NCBI GenBank assembly: GCA_005239465.1
Contig: SPAW01000010.1
Span: 4,101-68,100 of the forward strand
Source of the DNA: Nitrospira sp.
GTDB lineage: Bacteria > Nitrospirota > Nitrospiria > Nitrospirales > Nitrospiraceae
DNA: 64,000 bases
Reading direction: 5' to 3'
The translations under genes were made by a program, and so were the position numbers. Below, one piece after another: positions 1 to 8,028 of the stretch. A model generated the notes under the pieces. That model did not search any database. It saw nothing but the letters and a program-made list of their open reading frames with translations, and was not told the DNA's origin. Every line of letters starts with the position of its first letter. Positions within the stretch are counted from its first letter, which is position 1.

Positions 1-1056
1 GTCGATCATCCACCAGGTGGTTCCAGGGCCGGTGCCTGGGATTGCCCGAAAGATGAAGATGACGACCGCTGTGCCGACCAGGGTGAATCGCTTGTCTGGC
101 TCCAACTCTCGCACGAGCCTCGCCATCAAGAACAAGACGATCGCCATTGAGCCGGCGAAGACGATCTCCTCGCTATAGGAGAAGCCGCCGAACCCGACCG
201 TCAGGGTGAATAGTACAAAGGCAAGGCTCCCGCCTAGAATCCACCAGTTGGGTCTTGTGGGTTCGACAGAGTCATCGCGCACATTCACCATCTGGTCTGC
301 CTGCTCACGCGAGAAGCCTTGGAGGAGGAGCTGTTGCCTGTGCTGTCTCTGCAGCCACCAAGCCATTCCAAGGCCAAGGACTGAGACGAATGGGATCACC
401 AGCGCCATCAGATAGACCTGCTTGTACAACTGAACGATCTCTGCCTGTGGGAGCCCTTCGACCCCCGTGAAGACATAGACATTGATCAGCGCCACCAGAA
501 TCCCGCCACCGACAATCGCCACACGACCCAGCGTCTGCATCGTCGTGTGCATAAGCTTGCGCGTCGGCTCGTCGTATGGTTGACCTCGCTCATCGACACG
601 GGGGACAGCCTCAACCGTCATCGCGTCGGCGACGGCATCCTGAATCACATAGCCGATCGGCGAAAGGAGGACGCTCAGGACGTACCAGACTTCCGCCGGC
701 ATCATGGCAGTCATCGCCTCTCTGTTGCCGATCAGCATCGCCATGATGCCAAGACTGGCGGCCAGTAGGAGGGCGCCCAAGCCGACGAGCCAGCTTTTCC
801 ACCGCCACAGGAGATCGACCGTATGGCCAATGGGCATCTTCAGCGCCCAGGGAATGCCGGCCCAGAATCCGAGCGCAGCAAGGAACGAGGCGGAGAGGCC
901 CAAGTAGTCTTTGACGAAGAAGGTACCGACAATGCCGGTGAGGCCGGAGATGCCGTACGCCATATAGACCATCAGCGGCGGCAGGTAAGAGAAGCGCATC
1001 TCGCGCCCCAGGGACAGGACATTACGATCGATCCAGTTGAGCAGCTTTTTCGTCAC
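1..1056 (-). CDS. BT1/folate-biopterin-type MFS transporter, C-terminus cut by window edge
   Basis: About 352 codons read on the minus strand from a GTG at 1056 and run off the left edge, so only the N-terminal part is present. The protein is very hydrophobic, with several membrane segments. Two motifs match the BT1 (folate-biopterin transporter) branch of the major facilitator superfamily: a KMPIGHTVDLL-like loop near residue 70 and an IQDAVADAMTVE segment near residue 140. No ATG lies in frame between GTG 1056 and the upstream TGA at 1089-1091, which fixes the start. Family members carry folates, pterins or other small solutes; the substrate cannot be told here. The family call is fairly sure, the function is not. 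Confidence 0.75.
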   Translation of the reverse strand, partial: MTKKLLNWIDRNVLSLGREMRFSYLPPLMVYMAYGISGLTGIVGTFFVKDYLGLSASFLAALGFWAGIPWALKMPIGHTVDLLWRWKSWLVGLGALLLAASLGIMAMLIGNREAMTAMMPAEVWYVLSVLLSPIGYVIQDAVADAMTVEAVPRVDERGQPYDEPTRKLMHTTMQTLGRVAIVGGGILVALINVYVFTGVEGLPQAEIVQLYKQVYLMALVIPFVSVLGLGMAWWLQRQHRQQLLLQGFSREQADQMVNVRDDSVEPTRPNWWILGGSLAFVLFTLTVGFGGFSYSEEIVFAGSMAIVLFLMARLVRELEPDKRFTLVGTAVVIFIFRAIPGTGPGTTWWMID

Positions 1057-1089
1057 AGGATGATGATATTGGTGTATTGCGGGGCCTGA

Positions 1090-1262
1090 TCAGGCAGAGA
1101 GGGTCGCGTCCGCATCGTTTTCGAACAGCATGTCCGGATCGATCAAGCGTTTCACTTCGACCATCGTGGTTGCCGACCGGATGTTCGCGAAGATTTCGTC
1201 GCGCGCGAGTAGCCGACCTTGCCTTCCCACGGCCCACCAGTCGAAACATTCTGCCGTGCCAT
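1090..1262 (-). pseudogene. Remnant of a RidA/YjgF-family gene (internal deletion and frame change)
   Basis: An ATG at 1262, preceded by a good AAGGAG ribosome site, opens with MARQNVSTGGPWEGKVGYS, which matches the N-terminus of RidA-family (enamine/imine deaminase) proteins. After about 22 codons this frame leaves the family and stops. A second frame then carries IFANIRSATTMVEVKRLID and PDMLFENDAD, matching the RidA C-terminus, and ends with TGA at 1090. Intact family members have about 130 residues, so roughly half, the central core, is missing and the two ends are joined out of frame. I read this as an inactivated gene; the intact ribosome site suggests recent loss. Confidence 0.7.
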
Positions 1263-1286
1263 TGTCACTCCTTCGCCATGCAATCG

Positions 1287-2237
1287 TTACGTGAGCGGAA
1301 TCCGACTCTTGTTCTGCGCCAACCACGCCTCAAAAGTCAGCAACGCTGGATTCAGGCTGCGCGCCACGGCGGGATTGCGCGGACCGCAGAACGCCTCGTT
1401 GAAATCGCGCTTGAACTGAAACATGTTGCCCAGATCCTCAGCGCCGGGGAATCCAAATCCGCGATACATCTCCGGTGTCACCTCGTTGTAACGCAGCGGT
1501 TGCCCCAACGCCTTGCTCATCGCCGCGGCCATCTCCGCACCGGTGAGATGCTCGCCGGCGATCCCGACCCTTTTCCCGATATACTCACGGCCTTTCTTGA
1601 AGATCCCCAGCGCGCACTTGCCGATATCCGCTGCGGCAATACCAGGCAGTTTCTTGTCCGCCATTGGCAATGTGAACGCCAGCGTGCCATCCGGGCCTTT
1701 TTTCGGCCCCATGCCGAAGAAAATCAAATTTTCCCAATAGAACGAGGCGAGGAGAAACGTGGTCGGGACGCCGAGCTTCGTGAACTCCTGATCGGCTTCG
1801 CCCTTGGCATCAAAGTGTGGGACCTTGTATTTCCCCATGAGCGTCGGCATGCGGTTGTCCGTAAGCGGGACCCATTTCCTCGTATCCTCTAGCGTGGACC
1901 AGATGACGTGCTGCACACCCGTCTGCTTGGCCGCTTCGGCCATCGTTTTGACTTGCGCATATTCTTTCTCAGGCGAGAAGTGTTCCCAGAAGTTCGTCAG
2001 GCAGAACGCGCCGTAGGCACCGGCGAAGGCGCGTTTCATGCTCTCGACATCGTCAAGATTGGCCGCCACCACTTCCGCCCCAAGTTTGGCCAGAGCCTTG
2101 GCTTTGTCAGCATTCACATCTCTGGTCAATGCGCGAGCAGTAAAGCCACTGTCGGGATCGTTCACGATGGCCCGGACCAGCCCTCCGCCTTGCGCACCGG
2201 TTGCACCGACCACTGCAATAGTTCTCTTGTCAGCCAT
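1287..2237 (-). CDS. NmrA-like NAD(P)-binding protein
   Basis: 316 residues, a normal length for the NmrA/HSCARG branch of atypical short-chain dehydrogenases. The N-terminus has a Rossmann fold with the glycine motif VGATGAQGGGLV (residues 9-20). The family senses the NAD(P) redox state or acts as a quinone or isoflavone-type reductase; no catalytic Tyr-xxx-Lys is evident, as expected for the group. It lies 10 bp after the SDR gene that starts at 2979, so the two are probably co-transcribed. A more distant relative lies at 4734-5591. The exact substrate is unknown. Confidence 0.85.
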   Translation of the reverse strand: MADKRTIAVVGATGAQGGGLVRAIVNDPDSGFTARALTRDVNADKAKALAKLGAEVVAANLDDVESMKRAFAGAYGAFCLTNFWEHFSPEKEYAQVKTMAEAAKQTGVQHVIWSTLEDTRKWVPLTDNRMPTLMGKYKVPHFDAKGEADQEFTKLGVPTTFLLASFYWENLIFFGMGPKKGPDGTLAFTLPMADKKLPGIAAADIGKCALGIFKKGREYIGKRVGIAGEHLTGAEMAAAMSKALGQPLRYNEVTPEMYRGFGFPGAEDLGNMFQFKRDFNEAFCGPRNPAVARSLNPALLTFEAWLAQNKSRIPLT

Positions 2238-2247
2238 TTTGCACCCC

Positions 2248-2979
2248 CTACATCACAATTCCACCACCAGCGTGAATATTCTGCCCCGTCAACCAGCGTG
2301 CCTCTTCACTGACAATGAAGGCCACTACGTCGGCAATATCCTTGGGGAGACCGAGCCGCTTCAGGGGCGACATCTGAATGCCGATTTGCCGAAACTGCTC
2401 CGTCATCATCCCAGTCTCGGTGAACCCCGGCGAGACGGTATTCACCGTGATCCCTCGTGGGGCCAGCTCTTGGGCCAGACCTTTTGTATATTGCTCAAGC
2501 GCGCCTTTGCTTCCGAGATAGGCCGTAGTTCCTGGAAAACTCAAATGGGTCCCATCGGTGGAGATGTTCACGATGCGTCCGCCGTCCTTGAGCACGTTCG
2601 CAGCTTCCTGCATCGCAAAATAGGGGCCTTTGGCATTTAAGGCAATGACATGATCGAAATCGTCTTCGGTCGTCTCCACGAGCAGCTTCGGCATGAACGT
2701 GCCGGCGTTGTTCACGAGAATATCCAGTCGGCCGAATTGTTTGACCGTATCAATCACGAGACGGCGGGCCTCGGCTACCTGACCCATGTCTGCCTTGACG
2801 GCTACTGCTTTGCCACCTTTGGCTTGAATACCCGTGACCACCTGCGTGGCCTTCTCCTCGCTCTGATTGTAGTTCACCACGACAATGCCGCCATCTTCAG
2901 CCAGGCGTTCGGCAATGGCCCGGCCGATGCCGCTCGAGGCGCCTGTCACAATCGCCACTTTCCCGCTGAGTGAAGTCAT
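2248..2979 (-). CDS. Short-chain dehydrogenase/reductase, FabG-like
   Basis: 243 residues from the ATG at 2979, chosen because GGAGGAGAGGAG precedes it and the reading MTSLSGKVAIVTGASSGIG aligns with the family start; the open frame extends further upstream without homology. Classical SDR features are visible: TGASSGIG for the cofactor, NNAG, the Ser followed by YLGSK (Tyr-xxx-Lys) and a PG loop after the catalytic helix. It should be an NAD(P)H-dependent oxidoreductase of an alcohol or ketone. It is first in a two-gene unit with the NmrA-like gene. The substrate is unknown. Confidence 0.88.
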   Translation of the reverse strand: MTSLSGKVAIVTGASSGIGRAIAERLAEDGGIVVVNYNQSEEKATQVVTGIQAKGGKAVAVKADMGQVAEARRLVIDTVKQFGRLDILVNNAGTFMPKLLVETTEDDFDHVIALNAKGPYFAMQEAANVLKDGGRIVNISTDGTHLSFPGTTAYLGSKGALEQYTKGLAQELAPRGITVNTVSPGFTETGMMTEQFRQIGIQMSPLKRLGLPKDIADVVAFIVSEEARWLTGQNIHAGGGIVM

Positions 2980-3221
2980 GTGCTCCTCTCCTCCCGATAA
3001 AGTTCCCCGCAGCAAACTGGTCGTATCCATCGAAATTCTCCGACTCGTGGGCAGGAACTCTTGGGCGGCGTACCGAAGCCGCTCCCCTCCTCCGCCCCAA
3101 CCTCCGCCAAAGCTAAGGCCGGGCATCCCTGCAGCAAGCTACAGGGTATTCGGCAAAGGAGAATAAAGCCGATCAGGGCCTGCCGATGAACGAGCGAGTA
3201 CTCGAGGGAATCAACGTTTTC

Positions 3222-4100
3222 TCAGGACGCGGAAACGTGATTCCGACGGTCGAGCATGGCTTTCAGCTGGTCCCGCATCTCTTCTGCTGACAGCTTCACA
3301 CGATCCCCATGCCCTGCCAGGACCCATTCGAATCGATAGGAGAGCAGTTTTTCGAGCGATGCCACCAGCACCTTCGCCCGCCACACAAGCCGCTGTGGAG
3401 CCCCCAATGATTGCATGTGCGGGTTCCACCACAGATGGTCCCCAGTGAAGAGGAATTTCTCCTTGTAGTGCAACGCCATGCTGCCGGGTGTATGACCTGG
3501 GACTGGAATTGCTTGAAAGCCGTCAGCTAGATAGATGCTGCCGCTCTCGTCCACGATCCATTCAGCATCGGGAACGGCGTCAGCGTCGGCGCGATGGATG
3601 ATCCGTTTCGCGCCAAAGTGCATGGCATACTTGTCGGCATCGGCGACGTCGTCTTCGTGCGTGAGAAAAATGTACGTGATACCGCCTCTCTGTTCGAACG
3701 CGTCGATCAGATGCTTGATATAGCGAGGGGAATCGACCAGCCAATTGCCGCTCGGATGCTCAATGAAGAAGCTGTTGGCGCCGAAGGATTTCTCCGAATT
3801 GAACCCACAGTAGTACACGCCGTCTTCCAGATGCAGCGGGAAGCTCGCCATGGCATCCTTCAATCGTAATTTTTCGCTCTGCTCTGTTCCGATCGAACCG
3901 ACCGGGCAGGCGAGCAGCGCCTGATAGGCTTGGTGGACCTGGTCGTCACTCTGAGGCTGGCGGGAGACGGCCGAAAACTCGCCAATCTCCTCGAAACTCT
4001 TCGGCGCCAACTGCCGGCACGTGTCGCAGTTGATGCAGGTTGCATCGACATAGAAGTTGCCGGGGACATTGGAATCGAGCCGCTTGTTTTGATCAGCCAT
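3222..4100 (-). CDS. Ferredoxin-domain / metallo-beta-lactamase-fold hydrolase
   Basis: 292 residues. The N-terminus is a single-cluster ferredoxin-like domain (Cys22, Cys25, Cys28 and CP at 65). The rest is a metallo-beta-lactamase fold with HTPGS (His203), GDHLWWN (Asp221) and AGHGD near the C-terminus. The first metal motif is THEDDVADADK (His148 to Asp154); relatives of this fusion type, from memory, carry THxDDVADH, so the last His appears replaced by Ala155. The ATG at 4100 shares its A with the TGA of the DNA glycosylase gene (TGATG overlap), so the two are translationally coupled. The role is unknown; a redox-linked hydrolase or oxidoreductase is plausible. Confidence 0.82.
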   Translation of the reverse strand: MADQNKRLDSNVPGNFYVDATCINCDTCRQLAPKSFEEIGEFSAVSRQPQSDDQVHQAYQALLACPVGSIGTEQSEKLRLKDAMASFPLHLEDGVYYCGFNSEKSFGANSFFIEHPSGNWLVDSPRYIKHLIDAFEQRGGITYIFLTHEDDVADADKYAMHFGAKRIIHRADADAVPDAEWIVDESGSIYLADGFQAIPVPGHTPGSMALHYKEKFLFTGDHLWWNPHMQSLGAPQRLVWRAKVLVASLEKLLSYRFEWVLAGHGDRVKLSAEEMRDQLKAMLDRRNHVSAS

Positions 4101-4732
4101 CAGAGGACCTTTGCCTCTTTCTTCGCGCGATCGGCCGCGCGCCAGAGATACCAGGCGGCCGCCGTGCGATGGGGCTTCCAACGTTCCCCATATCGTAACA
4201 CCTCTTTGGGCGTCGGCATCTTGCGAAGACCGTAGGCGATCCGGAATCCGTTGCGGACGCCGAAGTCATCGACCGGCAGGACGTCAGGCCGTCCCAGTTG
4301 GAAGATCAGCAACATCTCGACTGTCCAGCGTCCGATGCCTCGCACTTCGACCAGTCGCTCGACGATCGCCTCATCGTCGAGAGTCCGGACGACGCGCCCC
4401 TTCGGGACTGTGCCGTCGAGCGCCTTGGCAGCCAGATCACGGAGCGCCGCGACTTTCGCTCGTGAGAATCCCGCGCGCCGGATCGCGCGTGGATTGATCA
4501 CCAGCAATTCGGACGGCGTGGGGAAACGCCGTCTCGGACAGAGTGCCACGAACCGGCGCAAGATACTCTCGGCCGCTTTGTCGTGCAGTTGCTGATAGGC
4601 TATGGCGCGTGCCAGCGATTCAAACGGCGACCGCCCGACTCGCGGTTTCAACGTGAAGGGACCGACCTCCCCGATCAACCGACGCATGACGGGATCGACC
4701 CTGGACAAATGCTGCGTTGGACCGGATGGCAT
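4100..4732 (-). CDS. DNA-3-methyladenine glycosylase, AlkA/HhH-GPD family
   Basis: 210 residues from ATG 4732. The HhH-GPD signature is clear: helix-hairpin-helix VRGIGRWTVEM (residues 130-140) followed by PVDDFGVRNG, with the catalytic Asp at 155 or 156. The family removes alkylated purines from DNA in base excision repair. It is shorter than E. coli AlkA (282 residues) and lacks the N-terminal domain, like many bacterial MPG-II proteins. The start was chosen just after the TGA of the upstream gene (4734-4736); a longer reading from 4774 would overlap that gene. It is coupled to the downstream ferredoxin/MBL gene. Confidence 0.88.
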   Translation of the reverse strand: MPSGPTQHLSRVDPVMRRLIGEVGPFTLKPRVGRSPFESLARAIAYQQLHDKAAESILRRFVALCPRRRFPTPSELLVINPRAIRRAGFSRAKVAALRDLAAKALDGTVPKGRVVRTLDDEAIVERLVEVRGIGRWTVEMLLIFQLGRPDVLPVDDFGVRNGFRIAYGLRKMPTPKEVLRYGERWKPHRTAAAWYLWRAADRAKKEAKVL

Positions 4733-4733
4733 G

Positions 4734-5591
4734 TCACGCCGCTGCCCAGTTGACTGTTCTGACCCACTCTGCAAAGTTCGTCAGTGGAATGCCGAACTTC
4801 TTGGACACGGCCGCAGGATTAATACTGTACCCCACCTGATTGAACCACCGGAACATGAGCGCCAGGTCATGACCCATGGCGGCCTCGACCTGCTCATCCG
4901 GAAACTGCTGGAACCGAATGGACCTCCCCATCGCCTTCGACAGATCCGCCGCGACATTGGGGAGGGTCAGCTCGTCTCCCGCTAAGTTAACGGCAACTCC
5001 CAGAAACTCTTTGGGACGCAGGAACGCGGTCGCGCCATATTCCCCGATATCATTGAGAGCCACCAACGCCAGCTTCTTCTCCGGCTTCATGGGTACCGTG
5101 AGAACCCCTTCCGGAGAAGGTTTCCAAAAAGTCAGGAAGTTCTCCATGAAGGCCACCGGCCTCAGGACGGTGTAGGGCAGCCCGATCTTGCGTATGTGCT
5201 GCTCGACCTTCCACTTGCTTTCAAAATGCGGAATGCCGGTGCTGCGATCCGCTGAGCCTACAGAGGTGAAGACGAAATGCCCAATGCCAGCCTGCTTGGC
5301 CGCATCGGCAAGTTCGATTCCTTGTTTGACCTCTGCATCCACGCCCGCTTCATAAAACGTGGTCACGCCGAACACACCGTGGACACCGCGCATCGCAGCC
5401 TGCATATCAGCCGGCTTCATGAAGTCTCCTTTAATCACCTCCGCGCCGGCCTTGGCCAACACCGCAGCTTTATTCGGGTTTCGCGTCATCACGCGAATCT
5501 TCTGGCCTTTAGCCAACAGCGCATTGGCAACGGCTCCACCCTGCTGTCCGGTTGCCCCCGTAACCAGAATGAGTCTGTTCTGCGTGGCCAT
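4734..5591 (-). CDS. NmrA-like NAD(P)-binding protein (second copy)
   Basis: 285 residues from ATG 5591; the frame extends 12 codons further up without support. The N-terminus LVTGATGQQGGAVANALL is a Rossmann glycine motif of the NmrA type. The C-terminus FAEWVRTVNW matches the FEAWL ending of the protein at 1287-2237, so the two are paralogues, though clearly diverged. It is first in an apparent three-gene operon with the AlkA-type glycosylase and the ferredoxin/MBL protein. The expected role is redox sensing or reduction of a small electrophile. Confidence 0.85.
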   Translation of the reverse strand: MATQNRLILVTGATGQQGGAVANALLAKGQKIRVMTRNPNKAAVLAKAGAEVIKGDFMKPADMQAAMRGVHGVFGVTTFYEAGVDAEVKQGIELADAAKQAGIGHFVFTSVGSADRSTGIPHFESKWKVEQHIRKIGLPYTVLRPVAFMENFLTFWKPSPEGVLTVPMKPEKKLALVALNDIGEYGATAFLRPKEFLGVAVNLAGDELTLPNVAADLSKAMGRSIRFQQFPDEQVEAAMGHDLALMFRWFNQVGYSINPAAVSKKFGIPLTNFAEWVRTVNWAAA

Positions 5592-5639
5592 GGCGCTCCT
5601 CCCTCGCCAGTTCAGATGGTCCAGCAAGTCGATCCTTCG

Positions 5640-5830
5640 ACTACTACGCCCTTCCGGGCGGGGCCTGCTCAGGATTGACGCTGAGCGAGGTATGCCCTTC
5701 GGCTGCGCTCAGGGTGGTGAACCTGTCCCTCGACCTCTCGACCTCGCTCGCGGTCGAGCCTGAGCGGGGTCGAAGGCTCGACTTGCCTCGGGACCCTGAG
5801 CGGGTCGAAGGGTCGAACCAGGCACCGTCG
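5640..5830. repeat. Intergenic palindromic repeat cluster (CTTCGAC/CTCAGG family)
   Basis: The 308 bp between the NmrA-like gene and the flavoprotein hold no gene but many GC-rich short units such as CTGAGCGGGTCGAAGG and TCGACCTCGCTCGCGGTCGA, in both orientations. The same vocabulary recurs at 15536-15690, 31399-31565 and 55490-55640. It is probably a REP-like family able to fold into hairpins. Promoter elements of the flavoprotein gene should lie at the right-hand end; GTATT and AATAC around 5870 form a small inverted repeat. Confidence 0.7.
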
Positions 5831-5899
5831 AAGCGTCGATCGTGACATTGTCATTGTCCTTGGCGTATTCTGAAATACTGTGTTATCGCGAGGTCTTTC

Positions 5900-7129
5900 A
5901 TGGAATCCACCCATTATCTGCTGATCGGTGGCGGTCTTGCCTCCAACCAAGCCGCGAAGCAACTTCGTCAGCTCAACGCAGAGGCCACGATCACACTGGT
6001 CGGCGAGGAGCCCTATGTTCCCTATGACCGCCCGCCGCTCTCCAAAGAATTCTTGCGCGGAGAAAAGACCACGGACCAACTGCTTTTCGATCCTGACACC
6101 TTCTACCAAGACAAGAGGATCGATCTCTTCCTCGGAACCGCCGTTCAACATCTTCATCTTACGGACAAGACTGTCCGCTTATCGAATGGCCGCACGCTCC
6201 ATTTCGAAAAAGCATTAATTGCGACAGGTGGACGGCCGATTCATCTCAACGTTCCCGGCGCCGATCTCCCCGACGTGCACTATCTTCGTACCGTGGACGA
6301 TGCGGCATCCCTCGCTGCTCGCGCGACCCCTGGCTCGAAGGCGGTGCTCATCGGCGCGGGTTTCATCGGATTGGAAGTCGCGGCCTCCCTCACTCTACGC
6401 GGCGTGCACGTCACCGTGATCGAATCGCAACCCCGCATCTGGCCGCGCTTCGCCGGTACCGATCTCGCGCAGGTCATTCAAGACTACTGCGCGAAACGGG
6501 GCGTGGCCTTCCGGACCAACGAAACCGCCGTTCAATTTCATCGGCACAACTACGCCTTCTCCATCGATCTGAAATCAGGCGCCACCCTGCCCTGCAACTT
6601 TCTATGCATCGGCGTCGGCATCGTTCCGAACGTCGAGCTCGCGCAACAAGCGGGACTTGCCGTTGAGAATGGCGTCGTCGTGAACGAGTTTCTTCAAACC
6701 TCACATCCGGACATCTATGCTGCCGGCGACGTGGCGAACTACCCGGATCCATTGTTCGGCAAGCGGCGGCGGGTTGAGCACTGGGGTCATGCCGAGTACT
6801 GCGGGCAACTCGCCGCACAAAATATGTCCGGCGCGCGGAACCCCTACGATCTGCTCACCTACGTCTGGTCCGACATTTTCGACCTGCACCTGGAGTTCGC
6901 CGGCGACGAAAGCGAGCACGACCAGGTCCTGACTCGCGGTCGTCTGCAGGATCACTCGTTCATCCTCCTGTATCTCAAGCAGCACGTGCTCCGCGCCTAC
7001 TTTGCCGTCAACGCCGGCGCCAAGGACTTTCAACCGTTGCAGCGCCTCATCCGAAACCAGAAGGATCTCAGTGGGAAGGCCGCCCAGCTACAGGATTCTG
7101 CTGTCCCGATAAAGAGCCTGCTGGTCTGA
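5900..7129 (+). CDS. FAD-dependent NAD(P)H:ferredoxin/rubredoxin reductase-like oxidoreductase
   Basis: 409 residues, the usual length. The N-terminal FAD-binding motif is LLIGGGLASNQAAK (residues 7-20), followed by YDRPPLSKEFL, typical of reductases of aromatic-ring dioxygenase systems and of AIF-like proteins. A second nucleotide motif, VLIGAGFIGLEVA (about 150-162), binds NAD(P)H, and IYAAGDVA (about 272) closes the FAD site. The C-terminus is the reductase_C dimer domain. It should pass electrons from NAD(P)H to a small iron-sulfur protein, but no ferredoxin or oxygenase partner is adjacent. It is a lone plus-strand gene facing the minus-strand nitroreductase. Confidence 0.88.
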   Translation: MESTHYLLIGGGLASNQAAKQLRQLNAEATITLVGEEPYVPYDRPPLSKEFLRGEKTTDQLLFDPDTFYQDKRIDLFLGTAVQHLHLTDKTVRLSNGRTLHFEKALIATGGRPIHLNVPGADLPDVHYLRTVDDAASLAARATPGSKAVLIGAGFIGLEVAASLTLRGVHVTVIESQPRIWPRFAGTDLAQVIQDYCAKRGVAFRTNETAVQFHRHNYAFSIDLKSGATLPCNFLCIGVGIVPNVELAQQAGLAVENGVVVNEFLQTSHPDIYAAGDVANYPDPLFGKRRRVEHWGHAEYCGQLAAQNMSGARNPYDLLTYVWSDIFDLHLEFAGDESEHDQVLTRGRLQDHSFILLYLKQHVLRAYFAVNAGAKDFQPLQRLIRNQKDLSGKAAQLQDSAVPIKSLLV

Positions 7130-7138
7130 AGACCGATG

Positions 7139-7741
7139 TCAGCTTAGCAACGTCGACGGTATCCCCCAGATTCCTGAAAATACGAACTTCGCTACGGCTT
7201 CTCGCTCGCGAAGCTTGAGTTCCCGATTCCGCAAATTGTCGGGCAGCGTTGTAGGATCGCCTGGATATCCGAGGGCGATCATCGCGACAGGATCGTAAGC
7301 TGGCGGGATTTTGAATTCCGCTCGTGCCCGCTCCACATCGAATCCTGCCATTTGGTGGACGAAGAGACCCGACGCCGTTGCCTGGATCACAAGATTCTCG
7401 ACCGCCATGCCGGTGTCGTGAAACGCATGACGATTGGGTTTGCCGTCCTCTTCGAACTGAAGGGAGGCCACGGACAGCATCAACATCGGTGCCTGATGAA
7501 CCCATTTTCGGTTCCCTTCGACCAGACAGTTGAATAATCGATCGTACGCGGTCCGTTCTTCCTTCGTGACCACGATGAACCGCCACGGTTGCTCATTGTT
7601 TGAGGACGGCGCCCAGCGCGCCGCCTCGAACAGACTCCGCAATTTCTCTGGTTCGATCGACCGTTCTGCAAAGGCCCGCGGACTCCATCGTCTACGTAGC
7701 AAATCATGAATCGGGTATTGGGTTTCAGCCGGTTTCTCCAT
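7139..7741 (-). CDS. Nitroreductase-family protein
   Basis: 200 residues, matching the family. RRRWSPRAF near residue 16, the SSNNEQPWRFIVV segment near residue 46 and the C-terminal ALGYPGDP are standard FMN-binding features of nitroreductase-like flavoproteins (NfsA/NfnB/SagB-related fold). Such enzymes reduce nitro compounds, quinones or enones with NAD(P)H. It follows the small DUF2934 gene by 9 bp and is probably co-transcribed with it. Confidence 0.88.
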   Translation of the reverse strand: MEKPAETQYPIHDLLRRRWSPRAFAERSIEPEKLRSLFEAARWAPSSNNEQPWRFIVVTKEERTAYDRLFNCLVEGNRKWVHQAPMLMLSVASLQFEEDGKPNRHAFHDTGMAVENLVIQATASGLFVHQMAGFDVERARAEFKIPPAYDPVAMIALGYPGDPTTLPDNLRNRELKLREREAVAKFVFSGIWGIPSTLLS

Positions 7742-7750
7742 CGCCGAATC

Positions 7751-7963
7751 TCACCCCTTTCCTTTCTCCTGCAGCAGTTCCCGTTCCGCTTGCAGCCAAT
7801 CGTCAACGGCGTTTCCGCCGGTGCCGCCACGTGCAAGAAAGATGTCGTAGGCACGCCGTTCTATTTCTTCCGGAGTCGGGACCGTTGCAGCCGATCGTCG
7901 TTTCGAGGAGGTGCTGCGTTTTCTTGCCGGTGGACCTTCGCTCTTTGTCATGCGCTTGGGCAT
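7751..7963 (-). CDS. Small DUF2934-domain protein
   Basis: 70 residues. The start at ATG 7963 is set by AAGGAGG five bases upstream; an upstream ATG at 7987 lacks a ribosome site. The first 25 residues are basic and Ser/Lys-rich, then EEIERRAYDIFLARGG and DDWLQAERELL match DUF2934, a short helical domain of unknown function. DUF2934 genes often occur in Nitrospira and in soil bacteria near stress genes. Only 9 bp separate it from the nitroreductase. Confidence 0.8.
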   Translation of the reverse strand: MPKRMTKSEGPPARKRSTSSKRRSAATVPTPEEIERRAYDIFLARGGTGGNAVDDWLQAERELLQEKGKG

Positions 7964-8028
7964 GGCCGCCTCCTTGGTGCAGGTCATGAACTGACCGTCG
8001 GTGGGAATGTGCCCGTCTTGGAATCATC

